From Sphingomonas sp. HDW15A (GTDB lineage: Bacteria; Pseudomonadota; Alphaproteobacteria; Sphingomonadales; Sphingomonadaceae), in the NCBI RefSeq assembly GCF_011301715.1, contig NZ_CP049870.1, forward strand, positions 1,116,001-1,180,000: a stretch of 64,000 nucleotides of DNA, given 5' to 3'. The translations under genes and the position numbers were made by a program. This document shows positions 21,032-31,685 of this stretch, one piece after another. The notes beneath the pieces were generated by a model. That model saw only the letters and a list, made by a program, of their open reading frames with translations, searched no databases and was not told where the DNA came from. Each line of letters begins with the position of its first letter. Positions within the stretch are counted from its first letter, which is position 1.

Positions 21032-21976
21032 ATGGCTGAGATCACCGCTGCTTCGGTGAAGGAACTGCGCGAGCGCACTGGCGCCGGCATGATGGACTGC
21101 AAGAAGGCGTTGGGTGAAACCAACGGCGACATGGAAGCCGCCATCGACTGGCTGCGCACCAAGGGCCTCGCCGCCGCCGCCAAGAAGGCGGGCCGCACGG
21201 CTGCCGAGGGTCTCGTCGGCGTTGCCGTCGAAGGCACCAAGGGCGCAGTCGTCGAAGTCAATTCGGAGACCGACTTCGTCGCCAAGAACGAGCAGTTCCA
21301 GGAGTTCGTCCGCGAGGTCAGCAAGCTGGCGCTCGGCGCCAATGGCGACATAGAGGCGTTGAAGGCCGCGTCCTATCCGGGCGGCGGAACCGTCGAAGAA
21401 AAACTGACCGACAACATTGCCACCATCGGCGAAAACCAGTCGCTCCGCCGTACCGCGCTGCTCGAAGTGTCTGAAGGCGCTGTCGTCAGCTACGTCCACA
21501 ATGCCGCAGCCTCCAACATGGGCAAGATCGGCGTATTGGTCGCGCTCGAAGGTTCGGCGCCGGCCGACACGCTGACCGCTCTCGGCAAGCAGCTGGCCAT
21601 GCACATCGCCGCGGCCAACCCGCTGGCGCTGAACGGCGACGACCTTGACCCGGCGCTGATCGAGCGCGAGCGCGCGATCGCCATCGAGAAGGCGAACGAG
21701 AGCGGCAAGCCGGCCAACATCGTCGAGAAGATGGTCGAAGGCTCGATGGCCAAGTTCCGCAAGGAAAATGCGCTGCTCAGCCAGCTGTTCGTGATGGACA
21801 ACAAGACCCCGGTCGCGGACGTCGTCGCCGGTGCCGCGAAGGACTCCGGCGGATCGATCGCGCTCAAGAACTTCGTCCGCTTCCAGCTGGGCGAAGGCAT
21901 TGAGAAGAAGCAGGACGACTTCGCCGCCGAGGTCGCTGCGGCTGCCGGCGTCAAGAAGGACGAGCCGGTCGCCTGA
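21032..21976 (+). CDS. tsf: Elongation factor Ts
   Basis: Guanine-nucleotide exchange factor for EF-Tu. The 314-residue protein begins with the UBA-like domain ([19 protein letters not shown]) and has the EF-Tu contact motif [12 protein letters not shown] near residue 78, followed by the two core subdomains and a coiled-coil insertion. An AAGGAG site precedes the ATG. The UUCG hairpin terminator follows 25 bases after the stop. Confidence 0.98.
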   Translation: MAEITAASVKELRERTGAGMMDCKKALGETNGDMEAAIDWLRTKGLAAAAKKAGRTAAEGLVGVAVEGTKGAVVEVNSETDFVAKNEQFQEFVREVSKLALGANGDIEALKAASYPGGGTVEEKLTDNIATIGENQSLRRTALLEVSEGAVVSYVHNAAASNMGKIGVLVALEGSAPADTLTALGKQLAMHIAAANPLALNGDDLDPALIERERAIAIEKANESGKPANIVEKMVEGSMAKFRKENALLSQLFVMDNKTPVADVVAGAAKDSGGSIALKNFVRFQLGEGIEKKQDDFAAEVAAAAGVKKDEPVA

Positions 21977-22001
21977 AGACCGCCCGATTACCGAAAAAGG
22001 G

Positions 22002-22030
22002 AAGGGCGGAGCTTCGACTCCGCCCTTTTC
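22002..22030 (+). terminator. Rho-independent terminator after tsf
   Basis: AAGGGCGGAG (22002-22011) pairs with CTCCGCCCTT (22018-22027) around CTTCGA, i.e. a UUCG-type loop on the plus strand, followed by TTC. Confidence 0.85.
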
Positions 22031-22173
22031 ATGTCAGCTTATCTTCGCAGCCTCGGCCTTGCAGTCATAAGGAAGGTCCGATCGCTGCAGAAATCGGGCC
22101 ATCTTGCCGCCCCCTGTTGCCCAAAGATGGTGAGGCGAATTCGCCGTTCACTCAAGTCAGGCAATCAAGGCGG

Positions 22174-22202
22174 TTGGCATGGCCTCACGCGCACCGTAAA
22201 GG
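22174..22202 (+). promoter_or_regulatory. Predicted pyrH operon promoter
   Basis: TTGGCA (22174-22179), 17-base spacer, TAAAGG (22197-22202). Transcription would start about 22209, 23 bases before the pyrH ATG and just ahead of its GGAGG binding site. Confidence 0.5.
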
Positions 22203-22231
22203 CCTTCGCCACTATGGCACGTGGAGGAACG

Positions 22232-22954
22232 ATGACCCGCCAAAGCTTCAAGCGCATCCTTTTGAAGCTTTCGGGAGAAGCGCTGATGGGTTCGAACCCG
22301 TTCGGGATCGATCCGCAGACCGTCGCCGACCTCGCCGCGGAAGTGAAATCGGCCAAGGAACAGGGGCTCGAGCTTTGCCTGGTCATCGGTGGCGGCAACA
22401 TCTTCCGCGGGATGGCCGGCGCCGCGAAGGGAATGGATCGTGCTCAGGCCGACTATATGGGCATGCTTGCCACGGTCATGAACGCGCTGGCTATGCAGAA
22501 CGCGCTCGAGCAGATCGGCGTCGAAACGCGCGTCCAGTCCGCAATCAAGATGGACCAGGTCTGTGAGCCGGTCATCCGTCGCCGCGCCGAACGGCACCTT
22601 GCCAAGGGGCGAGTCGTGATTTTCGCTGCCGGTGTCGGAAGTCCGTACTTCACCACCGATACCGGTGCCGCGCTTCGCGCTGCTGAGATGAAATGCGACG
22701 CCTTGTTCAAGGGTACCAGCGTAGACGGCGTTTACGACAGCGATCCCAAGACGACAGTCGGCGCGAAACGCTACGAAACCATCGGCTTTGACCGCGTGCT
22801 TGGCGACGACCTTCGGGTCATGGACGCATCCGCAGTGGCCCTGTGCCGAGACAATGATATTCCGATCGTCGTGTTCAATATCCGCCAATCGGGCAACCTC
22901 GCCCGGGTCCTGGCCGGTGAGGGAACGGCGACAATCGTCCAGAACGAGGAGTAA
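22232..22954 (+). CDS. pyrH: UMP kinase
   Basis: Hexameric amino-acid-kinase-fold enzyme that phosphorylates UMP to UDP. The 240 residues show [13 protein letters not shown] at the start, [14 protein letters not shown] near residue 52 and [17 protein letters not shown] near residue 137. ATG 22232 lies four bases after GGAGGAA; upstream in-frame starts to 22031 cross the promoter and the tsf terminator and are rejected. It begins the operon pyrH-frr-uppS-cdsA-dxr-rseP, with four bases between its stop and frr. Confidence 0.97.
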   Translation: MTRQSFKRILLKLSGEALMGSNPFGIDPQTVADLAAEVKSAKEQGLELCLVIGGGNIFRGMAGAAKGMDRAQADYMGMLATVMNALAMQNALEQIGVETRVQSAIKMDQVCEPVIRRRAERHLAKGRVVIFAAGVGSPYFTTDTGAALRAAEMKCDALFKGTSVDGVYDSDPKTTVGAKRYETIGFDRVLGDDLRVMDASAVALCRDNDIPIVVFNIRQSGNLARVLAGEGTATIVQNEE

Positions 22955-22958
22955 GACG

Positions 22959-23516
22959 ATGCCCACCTACGACAAGGCCGACATTCAGCGACGCATGCAC
23001 GGCGCTGTCGAATCGTTGAAGCATGACCTTGGCGGCCTCCGTACTGGGCGCGCTTCGACCGCCTTGCTCGATCCGATCCAGGTCGAGGTCTATGGCGCGA
23101 ACATGCCCTTGAACCAGCTCGCGACCGTCTCGGTGCCGGAACCGCGCATGCTCTCAGTCCAGGTATGGGACCGCTCGAACGTGCAGCCGGTCGAAAAGGC
23201 CATTCGCTCGGCCGGCCTGGGCCTCAACCCGGTTACTGACGGCCAGCTCATCCGCCTGCCGATCCCCGATCTCACGGAGGAACGACGCAAGGAACTCGCC
23301 AAGCTTTGTGGTCAATATGCCGAAAAGGCGCGAATTGCCGTCCGCAATGTCCGCCGGGACGGCATGGATCATCTTAAGACCGACGAGAAGAAGCACGAGA
23401 TCAGTGAAGACGAGCATCGCCGCCTTGATCAGGAAGTGCAAAAGCTGACGGACGATACGATCAAGGAAATCGACGCCGTGGCCCATGCCAAGGAACAGGA
23501 AATCCTCGGCAAGTGA
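22959..23516 (+). CDS. frr: Ribosome recycling factor
   Basis: Splits post-termination ribosomes together with EF-G. The 185-residue product contains the conserved core [20 protein letters not shown] near residue 27 and [15 protein letters not shown] [16 protein letters not shown] near residue 130. AGGAGTAAG overlaps the pyrH stop and serves as its binding site. The 3' end overlaps uppS by 32 bases in another frame. Confidence 0.97.
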   Translation: MPTYDKADIQRRMHGAVESLKHDLGGLRTGRASTALLDPIQVEVYGANMPLNQLATVSVPEPRMLSVQVWDRSNVQPVEKAIRSAGLGLNPVTDGQLIRLPIPDLTEERRKELAKLCGQYAEKARIAVRNVRRDGMDHLKTDEKKHEISEDEHRRLDQEVQKLTDDTIKEIDAVAHAKEQEILGK

Positions 23517-24270
23517 CAGTTCGCTCCGCCGTTTCGCGGGGACTGAAACGGCACCGGATAACGGCGCCGGATCCGCCGTGGCACGCCATGTTGCCATAAT
23601 TATGGACGGTAACGGGCGCTGGGCCTCGAAACGCGGGCTTCCGCGCTCGGCTGGCCATCGTGCCGGTGCCGAGGCGGTTCGGCGCACCTTGCGAGCCGCG
23701 GTCGAGGAGGGCGTGGAGGTTTTGACCCTCTACGCCTTCTCCTCGGAGAACTGGCGACGGTCTGAAGAGGAGGTCAGCGACCTCAAGGGACTGCTCCTAT
23801 ACTATGTGGAGCGCGAGCTCGACACGATCGCGAGCGAGGGCGTCAAACTCCGCCTGATCGGCGACCCGGCTGCTTTTGGACCCAATCTTGCCACCAAGCT
23901 CGAAACGGCTGTCGAACGCACGAAGGATAATGACAATCTGACTCTCGTCGTCGCTCTCAATTACGGGTCGCGCGCTGAACTGGTCGAGGTCGCACGCCGC
24001 TTGGCGGAGAAAGCCGCGAAGGGCGAGTTGCGCGCCGAGCAGATCGACGAAAGACTCATCGACGAGGAGATGCATACGGCAGGTCTTCCACCGCTCGACC
24101 TGCTGATCCGCACCTCCGGCGAAGTGCGGCTAAGCAACTTCCTGCTGTGGCAGGCGGCATATTCCGAGTTGCTCTTCGTCGAAACATTATGGCCGGATTT
24201 CGACGGCTCCGACTTTCGTCAGGCTCTTGCCGAATTCGCGCGGCGCCAACGGCGTTTCGGAGGACGATGA
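23485..24270 (+). CDS. uppS: Isoprenyl transferase (undecaprenyl diphosphate synthase)
   Basis: Condenses isopentenyl diphosphate units to the C55 carrier lipid for peptidoglycan. Motifs [20 protein letters not shown] (catalytic Asp in MDGNGRWA), [13 protein letters not shown] and [19 protein letters not shown] are all present. The start at 23485 is the furthest in-frame ATG and gives 261 residues with a 33-residue hydrophilic lead; a later GTG at 23578 would leave almost nothing before HVAII. Translational coupling through the 32-base overlap with frr favours 23485. Confidence 0.95.
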   Translation: MPRNRKSSASDSSLRRFAGTETAPDNGAGSAVARHVAIIMDGNGRWASKRGLPRSAGHRAGAEAVRRTLRAAVEEGVEVLTLYAFSSENWRRSEEEVSDLKGLLLYYVERELDTIASEGVKLRLIGDPAAFGPNLATKLETAVERTKDNDNLTLVVALNYGSRAELVEVARRLAEKAAKGELRAEQIDERLIDEEMHTAGLPPLDLLIRTSGEVRLSNFLLWQAAYSELLFVETLWPDFDGSDFRQALAEFARRQRRFGGR

Positions 24271-24899
24271 GCGATCTCGCACTGCGGTCGTTGAGCGGCA
24301 TCACGCTCATTCTCATCGCGCTCGCGGCGGCGTTTCTCGGCGGATATGTCTTCGCCGTGCTCGCAGCATCCGCGGCGGTCCTGATGTTCGCCGAATGGCG
24401 AAAGATCACGTCGGGCTGGGGCTTCGCCTGGTCGGCGGCAGGATTCTTCTACGCGCTCCTTCCCGCTTTGGCGTTGCTATGGATCCGGGACCGCGCGGAC
24501 CAGGGCTTCGAGCTTTTGATCTGGGTTTTCATCGTCACATGGTCGACTGACATCGGCGCATATTTCGCTGGCCGTGCGATCGGCGGACCGAAGCTCGCGC
24601 CATCGATCAGTCCCAACAAGACGATCGCCGGACTGTTCGGCGGGATCGTCAGCGCTGGCCTTGCCGGATTTGCCTGGTCGCAGTTCGCGCATCTCCCGGC
24701 TTTGCTCATCTGGGTCGCGCCATTGCTCGCCGTCGCAGCGCAGGTCGGTGACTTGTTCGAAAGCTGGATGAAGCGCAAAGCAGGGGTCAAGGATAGCGGC
24801 ACTTGGCTTCCCGGCCACGGTGGAGCGCTTGACCGCCTCGACGGTCTTGTGCCGGTCGCGGTCATTACTGCCGCCTTGGTCCTTGGAGGCTATGCGTGA
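24267..24899 (+). CDS. cdsA: Phosphatidate cytidylyltransferase
   Basis: Makes CDP-diacylglycerol from phosphatidic acid and CTP at the inner membrane, feeding pssA and other phospholipid routes. The C-terminal signature S-x-x-K-R-x4-K-D-S-G-x4-P-G-H-G-G-x-x-D-R-x-D is present as KRKAGVKDSGTWLPGHGG followed by ALDRLD. Several membrane segments precede it. At 210 residues it is shorter than the E. coli enzyme, mainly at the N-terminus. ATG 24267 overlaps the uppS stop (ATGA), which decides the start against earlier in-frame codons. Confidence 0.95.
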   Translation: MSDLALRSLSGITLILIALAAAFLGGYVFAVLAASAAVLMFAEWRKITSGWGFAWSAAGFFYALLPALALLWIRDRADQGFELLIWVFIVTWSTDIGAYFAGRAIGGPKLAPSISPNKTIAGLFGGIVSAGLAGFAWSQFAHLPALLIWVAPLLAVAAQVGDLFESWMKRKAGVKDSGTWLPGHGGALDRLDGLVPVAVITAALVLGGYA

Positions 24900-26053
24900 A
24901 GACCGTCTCGATCCTCGGCGCAACAGGTTCGGTTGGGACTTCGACCCTGGACATCGTGGAGCGGCATCCCGACCTTTATCGAGTCGCCGCGCTTACCGCC
25001 GCGAACAACGTCAACGCCTTGGCCGACGCGGCTGTTCGAACACGCGCCTCGCTCGCGGTTGTCGCCGACGACACGCGATATGCGGAATTGAAGGAGCGGT
25101 TGGCGGGCAGCGATTGTCGCGTCGCGAGCGGCCCTGAAGGCCTTCGGGAAGCGGCCGCCGGCGAGGCTGATTGGGTAATGGCTGCGATCGTTGGTTGCGC
25201 GGGCCTCGAGCCGGTGATGGCCGCGGTTTCGGCAGGAAAGACCGTTGCCCTGGCCAATAAAGAGGCTCTTGTTACCGCCGGTGCCCTGATGACGGATGCA
25301 GCAAGCCGGTCGGGCGGTATCATCCTTCCAGTGGACAGCGAACATAACGCTATCTTTCAATGTCTTGGAACTCGGAATTGTGAAACTGTCAGAAGACTAG
25401 TGCTCACCGCAAGCGGCGGACCGTTCCGAACCTGGTCCGCGGTTGCCATGGCCGATGCCACGCCGAAGCAGGCCGTGGCGCACCCCAACTGGTCGATGGG
25501 CGCCAAGATCAGCATCGACAGCGCGACGATGATGAACAAGGGTCTCGAACTGATCGAAGCTCATCACTTGTTCGGGCTGCCATCGGACAGGATCGACGTC
25601 ATGGTCCATCCGCAGTCCGTTATTCATTCGATGGTGGAGTTCATCGACGGCTCCATTCTCGCGCAGATGGGATCGCCCGACATGCGCATACCGATCGCGC
25701 ACACGCTCGCTTACCCGGCCAGGGTTGAAAGCGGAGCGGAACGGCTAGACCTGATCCGTTTTGGCCAGCTGACCTTTGAGGAACCCGACGAGGCGCGTTT
25801 TCCAGCGCTCCGGCTCGCGCGAGAGGCGCTTGAGGCCGGAGGAAACGCGGCGATCGTGCTCAATGCAGCGAACGAGGTCGCGGTCGCCGCATTCTTGGCG
25901 GGCAGGATCTCATTCGGTGAAATCGCGAAGATGGCAGAAGAAGCCCTTGCCAGCCGGCCGAATACCTCCCCGGCATCGATCGAAGATGTCATAGCTATCG
26001 ATGCCGTGGCCCGGCGCCAGGCCCAAACGAATTTGGAAGGCGCGGCCGCATGA
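24896..26053 (+). CDS. dxr: 1-deoxy-D-xylulose 5-phosphate reductoisomerase
   Basis: Second step of the MEP isoprenoid pathway, converting DXP to MEP with NADPH. The 385 residues begin VSILGATGSVGTSTLDIV (nucleotide-binding), and carry ALANKEALVTAG, LPVDSEHNAIFQC, and LTASGGPFR followed by the WSMGAKISIDSATMMNKGLE active-site segment. The start is GTG at 24896, overlapping the cdsA TGA. The pathway enzymes IspD-IspF are encoded at 57564 in the same window. Confidence 0.97.
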   Translation: MKTVSILGATGSVGTSTLDIVERHPDLYRVAALTAANNVNALADAAVRTRASLAVVADDTRYAELKERLAGSDCRVASGPEGLREAAAGEADWVMAAIVGCAGLEPVMAAVSAGKTVALANKEALVTAGALMTDAASRSGGIILPVDSEHNAIFQCLGTRNCETVRRLVLTASGGPFRTWSAVAMADATPKQAVAHPNWSMGAKISIDSATMMNKGLELIEAHHLFGLPSDRIDVMVHPQSVIHSMVEFIDGSILAQMGSPDMRIPIAHTLAYPARVESGAERLDLIRFGQLTFEEPDEARFPALRLAREALEAGGNAAIVLNAANEVAVAAFLAGRISFGEIAKMAEEALASRPNTSPASIEDVIAIDAVARRQAQTNLEGAAA

Positions 26054-27179
26054 TTCTCTCGCAACCGCCTTTGTGGCTTATCGTCATCGCGTTCCTCGCG
26101 GCGATCGGCCCATTAGTAATCGTCCATGAGCTCGGCCATTATTGGGTGGCGCGCCTTTTCGGCGTCGGGCGGAGCAATTTTCGATCGGTTTCGGCCGAGA
26201 AATCGGCGGTTGGACCGACAAGCGCGGGACACGTTGGCGGATCGGCTGGCTGCCGCTTGGCGGATATGTGAAATTCGTAGGTGACAGCGACCCCACGTCG
26301 CTCACTCACGAGCGCGATCGGAACTCGCGCGCGAAGGGCCTGCCCTATGACGGCAGGCCGCCTTGGCAACGGTTCCTGATTATCCTCGCGGGGCCAATGG
26401 CCAATTTTGTCCTTGCGATCCTTATATTCGCTGCCTTCTTCGCGGCGTTCGGGGTTCCACGGACGTCGAGCACAGTGAGCGCCGTCGTCGAAGGGAGCGC
26501 TGCCCAGGCGGCGGGCATTCGTCCCGGCGATCGACTCGTTTCGGTTGCGGGACGCGACACGCCGAGGTTCGAGGATGTAACCCGCGTCGTCAGCATGCGT
26601 CCCGGCGAGGTCGTGCCTATCGCTTTCGTCCGGGATGGCCGAGAAATCTCGGTATCCGCAAAACTGGCCCAGGACATGAGCCGCGATCGGTTCGGCCAGG
26701 AATTCCGGATCGGGCGGCTGGGAATTTATGGTGGAACGCCGGAATATCAGCGGGTGCCCGCGTACGTTCTGCTTCCACTGGCGGCGGAGCATGTGGGCAT
26801 CATGGTCGGGGCAATTTTTGATGGCCTTGGTCAAATCATTACTGGAGCCCGCCCACTCGAAGAACTTGGCGGGCCGCTTCGGATGGCTCAGATTGCCGGC
26901 CAGCAGGCTTCGCTTGGGCTCCTCGACTTCGTTCAGCTCATCGCCTTCTTCTCCATAAATCTCGGGTTCATCAATCTCTTGCCAGTTCCCGTTCTCGATG
27001 GCGGCCATCTTGTTCTCACTGCGCTCGAAGCCGTTCGGCGGAAGCCGATCAGTCCGCGAGCGACAGAGTGGGCATTCCGTGGCGGCCTGGCCTTCCTGCT
27101 CACCCTGATGATCGTCGCGACATTCAACGATCTTGGCGCATTCGGGCTGTGGGAGAGCGTTGGGCGCTTGATTGGTTGA
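26050..27179 (+). CDS. rseP: RIP metalloprotease RseP, with one apparent 1-base deletion
   Basis: Site-2 intramembrane zinc protease that cleaves anti-sigma factors and remnant signal peptides. The zinc motif HELGH is at residues 26-30, one PDZ domain is centred on AAQAAGIRPGDRLVSVAG, and the second catalytic motif is NLLPVPVLDGGHL. The raw frame breaks after ARLFGVG; adding one G to the GGG at 26167-26169 gives FGVGAEQFSIGFGREIGG and a 376-residue protein of normal length. The PDZ and C-terminal parts are otherwise intact. It overlaps dxr (ATGA) and bamA follows 82 bases later, the usual order. Confidence 0.93.
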
Positions 27180-27261
27180 GGCCGATGGGGCAGGGCTGGC
27201 AGGGCTTTTTCTGGCCGGTTCCAACGGGAACCTCGGCTAAATCATTTGAAGGGCGGGATGC

Positions 27262-29928
27262 GTGAATTCAGGAAGTAATGCGGTTCGCAGGCGCGCGTGC
27301 ACCTTGTTGCTGGTCGGTACGATGCTGGGTGGAGTGCCCGCCGTGGCCGAGGCCCAGGATGCGACGAACGCGCCGCAGGATCCCGCAGCTGCCCAGGCCG
27401 CTCCGGCCCCGGTAACACCGGCGGCGCCGGAGTCCGGTTCGATCCGCTCGATCTCCGTTCGAGGCGCCCAGAGGCTCGAGCCTGCCACGGTTATCGCCTA
27501 CTCGGGTCTTCAGCCAGGCCAGACCTACACGACAGAGTCCCTCGATGCCGCCCTTAAGGAGCTGTACGCGACCGAGCTGTTCGCGGACGTCGTGATTTCT
27601 GGCGCGGAAACCGGCCAGCTAACGATCACGGTCCGCGAGAATCCCGTCATCAACCGGATTCTTCTGGAGGGCAATCGGCGCATCAAGGATGACAAGATCC
27701 AGCCGGAAATACGATTGGCGCCGCGGCAGATTTTCACGCGTTCCAAGGTTCGCGGTGACGTGGACCGGATCATCGAGCTCTACAAGCGCAGCGGCCGCTT
27801 CGCTGCAACGGTCGAGCCGAAGGTCGTGGAGTTGGAGCAGAACCGCGTCGATCTCGTCTTCGAGATCAACGAAGGACCGGTGTCGAAAGTCCGGGCAATC
27901 AACATCATTGGCAACGAGCAGTACGACGACGGCCGCCTGCGCAAGGAAATGTACACGCGGGAGGCCGGCGGAATCCTGGGAATTCTGCGTCAGAACGACA
28001 GCTACGACCCTGACCGCCTGGCGGCCGACCAGCAGAAGCTGCGGGCCTTCTATCTGACCGAAGGTTATGCGGACTTCCGCGTCGTCTCGGCGCTGGCCGA
28101 GCTGACCCCCGATCGGCGCGACTTCGTCATCACATACGTGATCGAGGAAGGGCCGCGTTACAAGTTTGGCACCGTCGAGCTGGAAAGCGAAGTCCGCGAC
28201 CTTAGCGCGGAGACCCTGAAGCCGGTGCTTCCGATGAAGACCGGCGACTGGTTCAATGCCAAGCAGGTCGAGGACGTTGTCACCGGGCTCAACGAGATCG
28301 CCGGCGCCCAAGGTTATGCTTTTGCCGAGGTCACGCCCGCCTACGACCGCGACGCCGAGAACCGCGTGATGAACATCCGGCTGACGATCAACGACAGCCC
28401 GCGCGTCTATGTCGAGCGGATCGACATCAACGGAAACACGGTGACCCGCGACAAGGTCATCCGCCGCGAGTTCCGGATCAATGAGGGCGACGCCTTCAAC
28501 GCCGTGCGAATCAAGCGTTCGCAAGATCGGTTGCAAAGCCTGGGCTTTTTCCAGGAAGACCTGGAGATCAAGCAAACCCAGGGTTCCGCGCCGGACCGCG
28601 TGGTGTTGAGCGTCGATGTTGAGGAAAAATCGACCGGCGAACTGCAGCTCTCAGCCGGCTATTCGAGCCTCGAGCGTTTCATCATTGCCGCCAACGTCGC
28701 TCAGCGGAACTTCATGGGGAAGGGCCAGGAGCTGAATGCCGGGGTGAACTGGTCGCGCTACACCCGGTCGGTCAATCTGGGTTTCACCGAGCCCCAGCTA
28801 TTCGACAAAAACGTTCTCCTTGGAGCGGACCTGTTTCGCCGTGACTACAATAGCTACAGCACGGTCGACGGCGATCGGAAGACAACGTACTCGCAGGTAA
28901 GCACGGGCGGCGCCTTGCGCATCGGCTTCCCGCTAACCGAGTTCTTGAGCATTGGCGGCCGTTACTCTCTCGTCAACGACGAGCTCACCCTTGACGAAGA
29001 CCGTTACTACAGCGACTTCGACCCGGGCGAAGGCGAGGATCTTCGGTGCGATCCTATCAAGGCCGGCCGCTACCTTTGCGACGAGATCGGCACGTTCTTG
29101 ACGTCGATGATAGGCTACTCGGTCATTTTCGACAATCGAAACGGAATTCGCGCGACCCGTGGTCAACGCATGATCCTCAGCCAGGATTTCGCGGGTCTTG
29201 GAGGGGACACGAAGTTTATTCGGACGCGCGGCCAGGCAACCAAATATTGGCGCCTGCCGAAGGACTTCATTCTTTCCGCTCACATGGAGGGCGGCTACAT
29301 CCATCCGCTTCAGGATGAGCCTAGCGAGGGCAGTGACGCGGTCCGCCTGACCGATCGCTTCTTCGGCGCCCAGATGCGTGGTTTCGACATTCGCGGAATC
29401 GGTCCGCGCATTGTTCGCCAGCCGTATGATCTCGCCGGGGTCCTGCTTGACGACGAGACGGGCAACGATCCGATCGGCGGTCGCGCTTATTATCTCGGTC
29501 GGCTCGAACTCGAGATTCCGGTCAGCGCCAATATCCGCAGTTTGGGACTAAGACCGTCGGCGTTTATCGATGTCGGTTCGGTATTCGACATTACCAAGCC
29601 CAACCTCGATGACGTTCTTGCCATCTGCACGCCGAACCGGGCAGGACTCGACGTCGTGTTCATTCGGCCTGGCGACGCCAATACGAATTGTCCGGCAGAT
29701 ATCCCTGAGCCCGGCGATCCCGACGACCAGGTCGTCGATTACCTGAAGCTTCCGGGGTACAAGGAATCCTTCCTTGGCAATTCCGCCAAGCCGCGCCTCT
29801 CTGTAGGTATCGGGGTCAACTGGAACTCGCCGTTCGGTCCGTTGCGTATCGACCTTGCCAAGGCCCTCCTTTCCCAAGAGGGCGATGAAACCAAGATCTT
29901 TTCCTTCAACGTAGGAACTCAATTCTGA
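27262..29928 (+). CDS. bamA: Outer membrane protein assembly factor BamA
   Basis: Central beta-barrel of the BAM complex that folds outer-membrane proteins. GTG 27262 starts a signal peptide with a hydrophobic core LLLVGTMLGGVPAVAEAQ. Five POTRA domains follow (about residues 60-410; SISVRGAQRLEPATV, NPVINRILLEGNRRIKDDKI, GPVSKVRAINIIGNEQY, RVYVERIDINGNTVTRDKV), then the Omp85 barrel with the loop-6 segment MRGFDIRGIGPR near residue 709. The last residue is Phe as needed for barrel assembly. Total 888 residues. An insertion around GLDVVFIRPGDANTNCPADI before the last strands is a lineage-specific loop. Confidence 0.97.
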   Translation: MNSGSNAVRRRACTLLLVGTMLGGVPAVAEAQDATNAPQDPAAAQAAPAPVTPAAPESGSIRSISVRGAQRLEPATVIAYSGLQPGQTYTTESLDAALKELYATELFADVVISGAETGQLTITVRENPVINRILLEGNRRIKDDKIQPEIRLAPRQIFTRSKVRGDVDRIIELYKRSGRFAATVEPKVVELEQNRVDLVFEINEGPVSKVRAINIIGNEQYDDGRLRKEMYTREAGGILGILRQNDSYDPDRLAADQQKLRAFYLTEGYADFRVVSALAELTPDRRDFVITYVIEEGPRYKFGTVELESEVRDLSAETLKPVLPMKTGDWFNAKQVEDVVTGLNEIAGAQGYAFAEVTPAYDRDAENRVMNIRLTINDSPRVYVERIDINGNTVTRDKVIRREFRINEGDAFNAVRIKRSQDRLQSLGFFQEDLEIKQTQGSAPDRVVLSVDVEEKSTGELQLSAGYSSLERFIIAANVAQRNFMGKGQELNAGVNWSRYTRSVNLGFTEPQLFDKNVLLGADLFRRDYNSYSTVDGDRKTTYSQVSTGGALRIGFPLTEFLSIGGRYSLVNDELTLDEDRYYSDFDPGEGEDLRCDPIKAGRYLCDEIGTFLTSMIGYSVIFDNRNGIRATRGQRMILSQDFAGLGGDTKFIRTRGQATKYWRLPKDFILSAHMEGGYIHPLQDEPSEGSDAVRLTDRFFGAQMRGFDIRGIGPRIVRQPYDLAGVLLDDETGNDPIGGRAYYLGRLELEIPVSANIRSLGLRPSAFIDVGSVFDITKPNLDDVLAICTPNRAGLDVVFIRPGDANTNCPADIPEPGDPDDQVVDYLKLPGYKESFLGNSAKPRLSVGIGVNWNSPFGPLRIDLAKALLSQEGDETKIFSFNVGTQF

Positions 29929-30509
29929 TGCGTAAGCTCATCACCACACTCACGCTCGCGGGTGCTGCCATTATCGCATCCGCGCCGCTTCAGGCGCAAA
30001 GCGCGACAGTGCTCACAGTCGATACCGACCGTATTCTTGCGGAGTGCACCGCGTGCAAGTCCGCATCCAGCCAGATTCAGAGCCAGATCACATCGGCACG
30101 CCAGCGTGCCCAGGCGCTCGAAGGCCAGTTGCGTACCGAGGCGCAGGGCCTGGAGGCCCAGGTAAAAGCGCTCAACGGGCGCCAGCCCGACGCCGCCCTC
30201 CAGCAAAAGATTACAGCGTTCCAGACCAAGCAAAACCAGGCTCGTACGGAACTTGGCAACCGTGAGCGTCAGATCGAATCCATTCAGGCGCATGTCCAGC
30301 AGCAGATCGGGACTCGCGTTGTGCAGATCGCCGAGCAGGTGCGGGCTCGCCGTCAGGCTTCGGTCGTAATGGCCAAAGGCTCGCTGATGGCGGTCGATCC
30401 ACGCGCGGACGTAACTGGCGATGTTTTGGCCGCGCTGAATCAGCAGCTGCCGTCAGTGAGTGTCACGCCTCTGCCGCAGCAGCAGCAAAGCTCCACTTCA
30501 GGTCGGTAA
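29928..30509 (+). CDS. Skp/OmpH-family periplasmic chaperone
   Basis: Periplasmic holdase for unfolded outer-membrane proteins, placed as usual between bamA and fabZ. The 193 residues start with a signal peptide ([20 protein letters not shown], cleaved near AQA) and then a long Gln/Arg/Glu-rich coiled-coil region (about 55-130) forming the tentacles. [20 protein letters not shown] matches the N-terminal strand of the family; two cysteines at CTAC are unusual and could form a disulfide. The ATG overlaps the bamA stop by one base. Confidence 0.9.
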   Translation: MRKLITTLTLAGAAIIASAPLQAQSATVLTVDTDRILAECTACKSASSQIQSQITSARQRAQALEGQLRTEAQGLEAQVKALNGRQPDAALQQKITAFQTKQNQARTELGNRERQIESIQAHVQQQIGTRVVQIAEQVRARRQASVVMAKGSLMAVDPRADVTGDVLAALNQQLPSVSVTPLPQQQQSSTSGR

Positions 30510-30516
30510 TTCAACG

Positions 30517-30984
30517 GTGGAAACCGATAACGCCGCCATCGGGCCGCTCGACGTCAGGCGGGTGATGGCGGCGCTGCCTCACAGATACCCGATGCTGCTG
30601 GTCGATCGCGTCGAGCGCATCGAACGCGATGTCTCGATTACCGCCATCAAGGCCGTGTCGATGAACGAGCAATTCTTTCAGGGGCACTTTCCTGGCCGCC
30701 CAATTATGCCCGGTGTCCTGATCGTGGAGGCGCTTGCTCAGGCCGCGGGCGTGCTGGCGGTCGAAAGTCTCGATCTCGCCGGCTCAGGCAAGCTCGTCTA
30801 TTTCATGGCAATTGAGGGCGCCAAGTTCCGCACTCCGGTGGAACCGGGATGCCTCCTGACACTCGACGTCGAGTTCGTGCAGAAGAGGGCGAGCGTCTGC
30901 AAGTTTGCCGGAAGGGCGTCGGTCGATGGCAAGCTTGCCGCCGAGGCGCAGTTCACGGCGATGATCGCGGATCCGCCGGCCTAG
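30517..30984 (+). CDS. fabZ: 3-hydroxyacyl-ACP dehydratase FabZ
   Basis: Dehydrates beta-hydroxyacyl-ACP in fatty-acid elongation. The hot-dog fold core has [12 protein letters not shown] and the active-site stretch [20 protein letters not shown], with catalytic His and Glu. GTG 30517 is the likely start, giving 155 residues; extending to 30460 would run inside the preceding gene. It closes the bamA-skp-fabZ group. In related genomes rpmE usually follows nearby; here a four-gene B12 uptake cluster on the other strand lies between them. Confidence 0.95.
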   Translation: METDNAAIGPLDVRRVMAALPHRYPMLLVDRVERIERDVSITAIKAVSMNEQFFQGHFPGRPIMPGVLIVEALAQAAGVLAVESLDLAGSGKLVYFMAIEGAKFRTPVEPGCLLTLDVEFVQKRASVCKFAGRASVDGKLAAEAQFTAMIADPPA

Positions 30985-31685
30985 CTCAGCTGCAGGCCGA
31001 GCTCAGCGGCAGAGATCCGAAAGATATTTTCGAAACTCACGCTCGTCAAAAAGCAGTCCGGCGGGCCGTCGAACGCAATCGACCCGTTTTCGACCCCTAT
31101 GACGCGGTCGAAATGATGTAATTGTGCAAGGTCGTGCAGCGTTGCGAGCGTCGCAGCGCTCGCGTCTCTTTTCCGTTCTTGGAGACGGTCCAGAAGCCTG
31201 CGAACCCAGTAAGGGTCGAGATTCGCAAGCGGTTCATCGAGGAGCATCAGCGCTGGGTCTGCGGCGAACATTCTGGCAAGCAGAACCCGCGATCGCTCGC
31301 CAGTGGATAACCGGTCGACAGTGCGTCCCGCCAAAGGTGCCAGCTCAAACGCTTCGAATTCATCTTCAATCGCCTTCGAGTCGTGGCTGCTAAGGCCAAG
31401 TGTCAGGAGGTCACGTACGCGAACCGGCCAGGCCGTGTCGCGCGATGCCGGCAGCAAGCCGATCAGGCGCGTCCGGCGATTGGGTGCGACCGCGGCAATG
31501 ACCTCTCCGCCTATCTCAACTTCGCCGCTCGCCTCCTCGACCTGAGCGAGAGCCCTCAAAAGACTGGTTTTCCCGCCACCGTTCGGCCCCACGACGGCAA
31601 TCAATTCCGCCGCCTGAATCGAGAGGCTGAGCGGCCCAATTCGGCCCGGGATGGAAATCTCATGGGCTGATGCCAGTGAAGTCAT
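30981..31685 (-). CDS. btuD: ABC transporter ATPase for vitamin B12 (BtuD-like)
   Basis: Cytoplasmic ATPase of the cobalamin importer. The 234-residue product contains Walker [15 protein letters not shown] signature [14 protein letters not shown] and Walker [16 protein letters not shown] 31685 overlaps the btuC stop by four bases and the product then starts [11 protein letters not shown]; the long in-frame extension further upstream lies wholly inside btuC. It is the last gene of the riboswitch-led operon and is convergent with fabZ, stop codons overlapping by four bases. Iron-siderophore or haem specificity would be the alternative without the riboswitch. Confidence 0.88.
   Translation of the reverse strand: MTSLASAHEISIPGRIGPLSLSIQAAELIAVVGPNGGGKTSLLRALAQVEEASGEVEIGGEVIAAVAPNRRTRLIGLLPASRDTAWPVRVRDLLTLGLSSHDSKAIEDEFEAFELAPLAGRTVDRLSTGERSRVLLARMFAADPALMLLDEPLANLDPYWVRRLLDRLQERKRDASAATLATLHDLAQLHHFDRVIGVENGSIAFDGPPDCFLTSVSFENIFRISAAELGLQLS

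Noticed and set aside
26139-27224. Minus-strand 361-residue frame antisense to rseP
   Set aside because: Shadow of rseP, which is strongly supported by HELGH, PDZ and LDG motifs.
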